This document shows, piece after piece, positions 7,129 to 9,869 of a stretch of DNA of 9,869 nt. A model generated the notes under the pieces. The model made no database searches. It was not told the DNA's origin and was given only the letters and a program-made list of their open reading frames with translations. The translations under genes and the position numbers were made by a program. Origin of the DNA: CAYVBE01 sp964448935 (GTDB taxonomy: Bacteria; Planctomycetota; Brocadiia; SM23-32); NCBI GenBank assembly GCA_964448935.1, contig CAYVBE010000164.1:1-9869 (forward strand), read 5' to 3'. Positions within the stretch are counted from its first letter, which is position 1; each line of letters starts with the position of its first letter.

Positions 7129-9099
7129 TCAGAACGTCAGCCGCGCTCCGCCGAAGAAGCCGATCGGCGGCGCCCCGAATCCCTTGATCTCCTGGTAGTC
7201 GTCGTCCAGCAGGTTCTCCACGCGCCCGAACAGCTGGAAGCTGTCGGTCACGTCGTAGGAGCCCGAGAGAGTGACCAGAGTGTAGCTGTCCAGCTCGACC
7301 CGCGCGGCGGGCCAGGTCGAGAAATCCATATCGTCGCGCGCACCGATGTAGGTAAGGTCCAGGCTCAGGCGCGCCCGATTGGAGGGGAAACGATAGGTAG
7401 CCCCGACGGTGCCCTTCCGGTCCGGACGGCGCAGCAAGTCCTGCCCCGTCTCTTTGTCCTCGGTGTCCTGATGCGTGCAATTCGCGTGGAGCGAGAGGTT
7501 TTCGGTGGCGCGGAACTCCACGAACGCCTCCACGCCGTGCGACTCGGCCTCGTCCACGTTCATGAAAGTGCCCGTCCACGGACCCGTGGGAACCCAGTCT
7601 ATCAGGTCCTCGAAATCGTTGTGGAAGTAGGTAGCCCCGAACGTCAGTCGCCTGTCCATCAGTGATTGCTCGAAACCCACGTCCCACCCGGTGCTTTCCT
7701 CCGGGTCCAGATTGCGATTCCCGCTGGTGGGATCGAAGAGTTGATATATGGTCGGCGCCTTGAAGCCGGTGCCGTAGCTGCCCTTCAGCCGGGTGTTCGT
7801 CTCCTCGATCAGGTAGGCAATAGCCGTACGGTAAGTCGTTTCCGAACCGAAGCGATCGTGGTCGTCTACCCGCACACCAAGGGTAGCGAACAGGTTCTTC
7901 ACAACCTCCAACTGGTCCTGCAGATAGACGCTGTTCGTGCGCGCGTCGCGTTCGGGCTGAACAGCCGTGAAAGGTCCGAACGCGCTCTCGGAGTAGTAGC
8001 GCGAGCGTCCCTTCTCCTCCTCGGTCTCCAGGCCCAACGTCACCGTGTTCGACTCACTCAGGTGGAAGTCGCTCTGCCAGTAGAACTTCAGAATCTCGCC
8101 CAGGTACTTGCTGCTCACCAGGTCCACCGGATGCGCCGGGTCCACCTTGTTGTCATCCCGGCGGTCGTAATCCGTGAAGGCGACGCCCAGCTTCTGCTCC
8201 CAGCGGCCGTCCAGCAGGCGCAGCCGGCCCTGCAACCGGGTGAACAGTTCCTCGGTGTCCAGCAGGTAGTTGGGATCGTCCATGAACGCCCCGCCGCCGT
8301 TGTCCAGCTCCGCCACCGCGTCGGTGTAACGCACCGAGAGGTCCAGGTCGAAGTTGTCCAGGGGGCTGTAGGTGAAGCTCCCGGAGAAAGTGGTGTTCTC
8401 GTAGCCGTCCTCCTCGGTGTTGCCCGCCCCGTCGGTGTCGGCGGCGGAGATGCCGTTGGTGTCGTAGCGGGAGACGTTCAGCGCGTAGCTCAGTGGCCCC
8501 GTCGCTCCGTTCAGGCTCAGGCTCTCGCTGACGGTGTCGAAAGAACCGGCTTCGGCCGTCAGGCTTCCCCCCAACTTGCCGGTGCCCTTCTTCGTGATGA
8601 TATTGATGACACCGCCGATGGAATCGGAGCCGTAGAGGGTGCTCTGCGGCCCGCGGATGATCTCGATTCGCTCCACGTTGTCGGTCGTAAGGTGCGCCCA
8701 GTCGAAAGCGCGGGCGGGGCTGATGGGGTCGTTGGCCTCGATTCCGTCTATCAGCACCAGGGTGTGGTCCGACTCCGCGCCGCGGATAAACACCGAGGTC
8801 GTCTGCCCCGGTCCACCGCCCCGGAAGACGTCCAGTCCGGGCACCTCGCGGAGCAACTCGCCCACGAATTCCTTCCCGCTCTCCTCGATCTCCTGCCGGG
8901 GGATCACCGTCATGGAGCTGCCGATCTCCTCGGGAGGCGTTTCTACCCGTGTGGCGGTTACGACGAGCTGCTGCTCGCCCTCCGGTGCGTCCTCTCCGGC
9001 GTCCGAATCCGCGTACGTTCCGCCTGTCACAATCACCGTCAGTCCGACCAGCACGGCCAGAGCCAAAAGCAGGCTCCCGCCCTTCTGACCACTCTTCAT
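7129..9099 (-). CDS. btuB: TonB-dependent outer-membrane cobalamin receptor (BtuB-like)
   Basis: A 656-residue receptor that moves cobalamin across the outer membrane with energy from TonB. A signal peptide covers about 1-30 (hydrophobic 9-27, likely cleavage after TYA). A TonB box LVVTATR (45-51) is followed by the plug domain (about 55-172), with SVFIRGAESDHTLVLIDG (102-119) and RIEIIRGPQSTLYGSDSIGG (144-163), then the beta-barrel to a C-terminal Phe. From memory of E. coli BtuB, the plug and the TEEDGY (228-233) and LLDTEEL (279-285) parts of the barrel line up well; these lie in or near the acidic loops that bind calcium there. It is slightly longer than E. coli BtuB. The start at 9099 is chosen because AGGAGG lies 6 nt before it; the ATG two codons upstream abuts that site. 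Expression should be repressed by B12 through the riboswitch and terminator upstream. Confidence 0.93.
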   Translation of the reverse strand: MKSGQKGGSLLLALAVLVGLTVIVTGGTYADSDAGEDAPEGEQQLVVTATRVETPPEEIGSSMTVIPRQEIEESGKEFVGELLREVPGLDVFRGGGPGQTTSVFIRGAESDHTLVLIDGIEANDPISPARAFDWAHLTTDNVERIEIIRGPQSTLYGSDSIGGVINIITKKGTGKLGGSLTAEAGSFDTVSESLSLNGATGPLSYALNVSRYDTNGISAADTDGAGNTEEDGYENTTFSGSFTYSPLDNFDLDLSVRYTDAVAELDNGGGAFMDDPNYLLDTEELFTRLQGRLRLLDGRWEQKLGVAFTDYDRRDDNKVDPAHPVDLVSSKYLGEILKFYWQSDFHLSESNTVTLGLETEEEKGRSRYYSESAFGPFTAVQPERDARTNSVYLQDQLEVVKNLFATLGVRVDDHDRFGSETTYRTAIAYLIEETNTRLKGSYGTGFKAPTIYQLFDPTSGNRNLDPEESTGWDVGFEQSLMDRRLTFGATYFHNDFEDLIDWVPTGPWTGTFMNVDEAESHGVEAFVEFRATENLSLHANCTHQDTEDKETGQDLLRRPDRKGTVGATYRFPSNRARLSLDLTYIGARDDMDFSTWPAARVELDSYTLVTLSGSYDVTDSFQLFGRVENLLDDDYQEIKGFGAPPIGFFGGARLTF

Positions 9100-9105
9100 G
9101 GCCAT

Positions 9106-9111
9106 CCTCCT
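9106..9111 (-). promoter_or_regulatory. Ribosome binding site deciding the btuB start
   Basis: A perfect AGGAGG on the minus strand ends directly before one ATG (9105) and 6 nt before a second ATG (9099). Only the second has workable spacing, so the protein most likely begins MKSGQ rather than MAMKSGQ. Confidence 0.75.
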
Positions 9112-9223
9112 GCGGCACAATGGTTCCAACCGGGCGGACACCCGCCGGGTCCGGCCGGAACACGTGAAGCCGGCTGACTGGTCGCGCAGAGTCGGCAAGG
9201 GACAGCAACCCGGGCGGCGCCAA

Positions 9224-9254
9224 TAAAAAAACCCGACGCCGCCGGCGTCGGGTT
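9224..9254 (-). terminator. Intrinsic terminator between riboswitch and btuB (attenuator)
   Basis: On the minus strand, AACCCGACGCC and GGCGTCGGGTT form a perfect 11-bp stem around a GGC loop. The last two stem U residues run on into further U residues, and the tract then reads UAUU. It lies 71 nt after the aptamer and about 125 nt before the btuB start. This placement is the classic expression platform: bound B12 would favour termination and lack of B12 would allow read-through. Confidence 0.9.
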
Positions 9255-9325
9255 GGTCCGGGCACCACAGATGTCTCTCGTCCATCCGTGCCGCTCATCT
9301 CACGACCCGAAGATCAGCAGCCAGC

Positions 9326-9495
9326 GTCGGCGAGTCGTCTTCTGACTTCCGGTCATCGCTACTCGTCCGGCCTTCCCATTCGCCCGTGGCGAACAGTGGC
9401 GCGTGTGGGACTTTCGCTACCGGTTACAGCGGCGGGTCCGTAACGGATTCTCACCGTTTTCCCGGGGGCGCACAGTGCCCCCGCCGCTCGCCGAC
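9326..9495 (-). promoter_or_regulatory. Cobalamin riboswitch aptamer
   Basis: Reading the minus strand, the closing stem P1 is a perfect 9-bp pair (GTCGGCGAG at 9487-9495 with CTCGCCGAC at 9326-9334). A GGGGGC/GCCCCC hairpin stem (9477-9482 with 9464-9469) is followed by the conserved GGGAAAACGGTGAGAATCCG (9444-9463), CGCTGTAACCGG (9420-9431), GCCACTG (9394-9400), a TTCGCC/GGCGAA hairpin, GGGAAGG (9371-9377) and the B12 box AAGTCAGAAGACG (9336-9348). These core elements and their order match the cobalamin riboswitch family (Rfam RF00174). It heads the btuBFDC operon and should switch it off when adenosylcobalamin or a related cobamide is abundant. The exact ligand subclass cannot be settled by eye. 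Confidence 0.95.
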
Positions 9496-9502
9496 ATGCT
9501 CT

Positions 9503-9531
9503 TTTCTACCAGACACGGTCCTGCAATGCAA
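9503..9531 (-). promoter_or_regulatory. Candidate extended -10 promoter of the B12 operon
   Basis: The minus strand reads TTGCAT (9526-9531), a 17-bp spacer, then TAGAAA (9503-9508). The TGG before the -10 gives an extended -10 (TGn). The -35 is weak (three of six), but transcription would start at about 9496, exactly at the first base of the riboswitch P1 stem, which supports the call. A good TTGACA at 9585-9590 has no -10 at the right distance. Confidence 0.45.
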
Positions 9532-9651
9532 CAAAAACCCGGCCGCATCGCACGGAGACGGCCACGGGGGACGGCCGAGGGCATTGTCAACGGCAACGAC
9601 GCAGCAGACCACGAGAGATGCCAGCCGAAGGTTCCGTACACTTCCGTCTGG

Positions 9652-9664
9652 TAGCAATTTGCTA
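9652..9664. repeat. Short palindrome, possible operator
   Basis: TAGCAA and TTGCTA are perfect inverted arms around a single T. This AT-rich dyad stands out in GC-rich surroundings and lies about 156 bp upstream of the predicted B12-operon start. It could be a regulator site for a gene outside the window or chance; no protein is implied. Confidence 0.3.
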
Positions 9665-9731
9665 TACGGTGCCCGCCGGCGAGCCGCCATGAACCGGACT
9701 CGGAGTGCCGGCCTGGCGAACGTCGTGAATC

Positions 9732-9748
9732 GCCCGCCGTAGGCGGGC
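9732..9748. repeat. Perfect GC hairpin
   Basis: GCCCGCC and GGCGGGC form a perfect 7-bp stem around GTA. There is no U-tract on either side, so it is not an evident terminator. Its closeness to the REP-like palindrome at 9773 suggests both belong to one repeat-rich spacer. Confidence 0.55.
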
Positions 9749-9772
9749 TCCGGGGATATTCGGCGACTTTCT

Positions 9773-9807
9773 CCCAGGGCTCACCCGCTTCGCGGGGTCG
9801 CCCTGGG
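9773..9807. repeat. REP-like extragenic palindrome
   Basis: An outer stem CCCAGGGC/GCCCTGGG (8 bp) encloses a second stem CCCGC/GCGGG around TTC, with 3-nt internal loops on both sides. The nested symmetrical shape is typical of dispersed extragenic palindromes that serve RAYT-type or similar elements. Its last G is also the first base of the right end repeat, so an insertion may have landed at its edge. No tract of T follows on either strand. Confidence 0.6.
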
Positions 9808-9842
9808 CTAGTGCTCCATAACAGTTGATTCTTGGGGTTCAG
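9807..9842. repeat. Right copy of the 36-bp end repeat (candidate IS terminus)
   Basis: On the plus strand this begins GCTAGTGCTCCATAACA and ends GGGGTTCAG. It is the inverted partner of 19-54, differing at five positions, and points out of the window to the right. Beyond it a looser likeness continues (GCCA, then TGCAAG here against TGGCAAG in the left copy). It may be the terminus of an element whose body lies to the right. Confidence 0.6.
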
Positions 9843-9869
9843 CCGGAGCGCCGGTGGGCCAGATGCAAG

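Larger units (their letters stand above)
9509..9806. other. Intergenic stretch without a gene
   Basis: About 300 bp upstream of the B12 operon. I see no frame with protein-like composition and no RNA gene. It holds the upstream half of the candidate promoter and several palindromes listed separately. An open frame running plus-strand across the riboswitch is a by-product of GC-rich sequence. Confidence 0.6.

Noticed and set aside
7666..9177. Long plus-strand open frame (503 codons) opposite btuB
   Set aside because: It is antisense to a well-supported receptor gene, has no domain and no ribosome binding site, and its composition is that of a shadow frame.
7129..9285. Extended btuB start at 9285
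   Set aside because: It would translate through the terminator hairpin and lacks a signal peptide at its N-terminus; the AGGAGG-supported ATG at 9099 begins a proper one.
9585..9590. TTGACA as the -35 of the B12 promoter
   Set aside because: At 16-18 bp downstream the sequence is GC-only and has no -10; the start would also leave a long unexplained leader before the aptamer.
9386..9742. Plus-strand open frame (118 codons) over the riboswitch
   Set aside because: The bases are explained by conserved riboswitch elements read on the other strand, and the translation is low-complexity.
1..9869. CRISPR array, tRNA, rRNA or phage genes
   Set aside because: No regularly spaced repeats, tRNA cloverleaf landmarks, rRNA signatures or phage proteins were seen on either strand.

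Overview
This window comes from a GC-rich diderm bacterium. Every real gene is on the minus strand, so it reads from right to left. The evidence is the outer-membrane TonB-dependent receptor, GTG starts, strong Shine-Dalgarno sites and short gene overlaps. I cannot name the lineage. The mix of an uncharacterised radical SAM family, REP-like palindromes and a TolB-like propeller would fit a lineage such as Armatimonadota, but that is a weak guess.

Right part (about 9869 to 4353): a complete vitamin B12 uptake operon. A candidate extended -10 promoter (about 9503-9531) leads straight into a cobalamin riboswitch (9326-9495). An intrinsic terminator with an 11-bp stem and U-tract (9224-9254) lies before the first gene, so the likely control is B12-dependent premature termination. 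The genes follow in the order btuB (outer-membrane receptor), btuF (membrane-anchored or secreted binding protein), btuD (ATPase) and btuC (permease). They are separated by 19 bp or overlap by 4 and 11 bp. Together they bring cobalamin across the outer and then the inner membrane.

Left part (about 4324 to 19): a second transcription unit with its own predicted sigma70-type promoter (4296-4324) and a hairpin-bearing leader. It encodes a radical SAM protein with four extra C-terminal cysteines, a Lon-type AAA+ protein, and the first ~103 codons of a TolB/PD40-like propeller gene. The Lon protein keeps its ATPase motifs and the catalytic serine, but the position of the catalytic lysine holds arginine and the motif around the serine has diverged. 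The TolB-like gene overlaps lon by 4 bp and is cut off by a repeat.

The two ends of the window carry copies of one 36-bp repeat in opposite orientation (19-54 and 9807-9842, 31 of 36 positions identical). They look like outward-facing ends of a mobile element. One copy truncates the TolB-like gene; the other abuts a REP-like palindrome. The observations most worth following are the Lon with an altered catalytic dyad in an operon with an unassigned radical SAM protein, and the repeat pair bounding the window.
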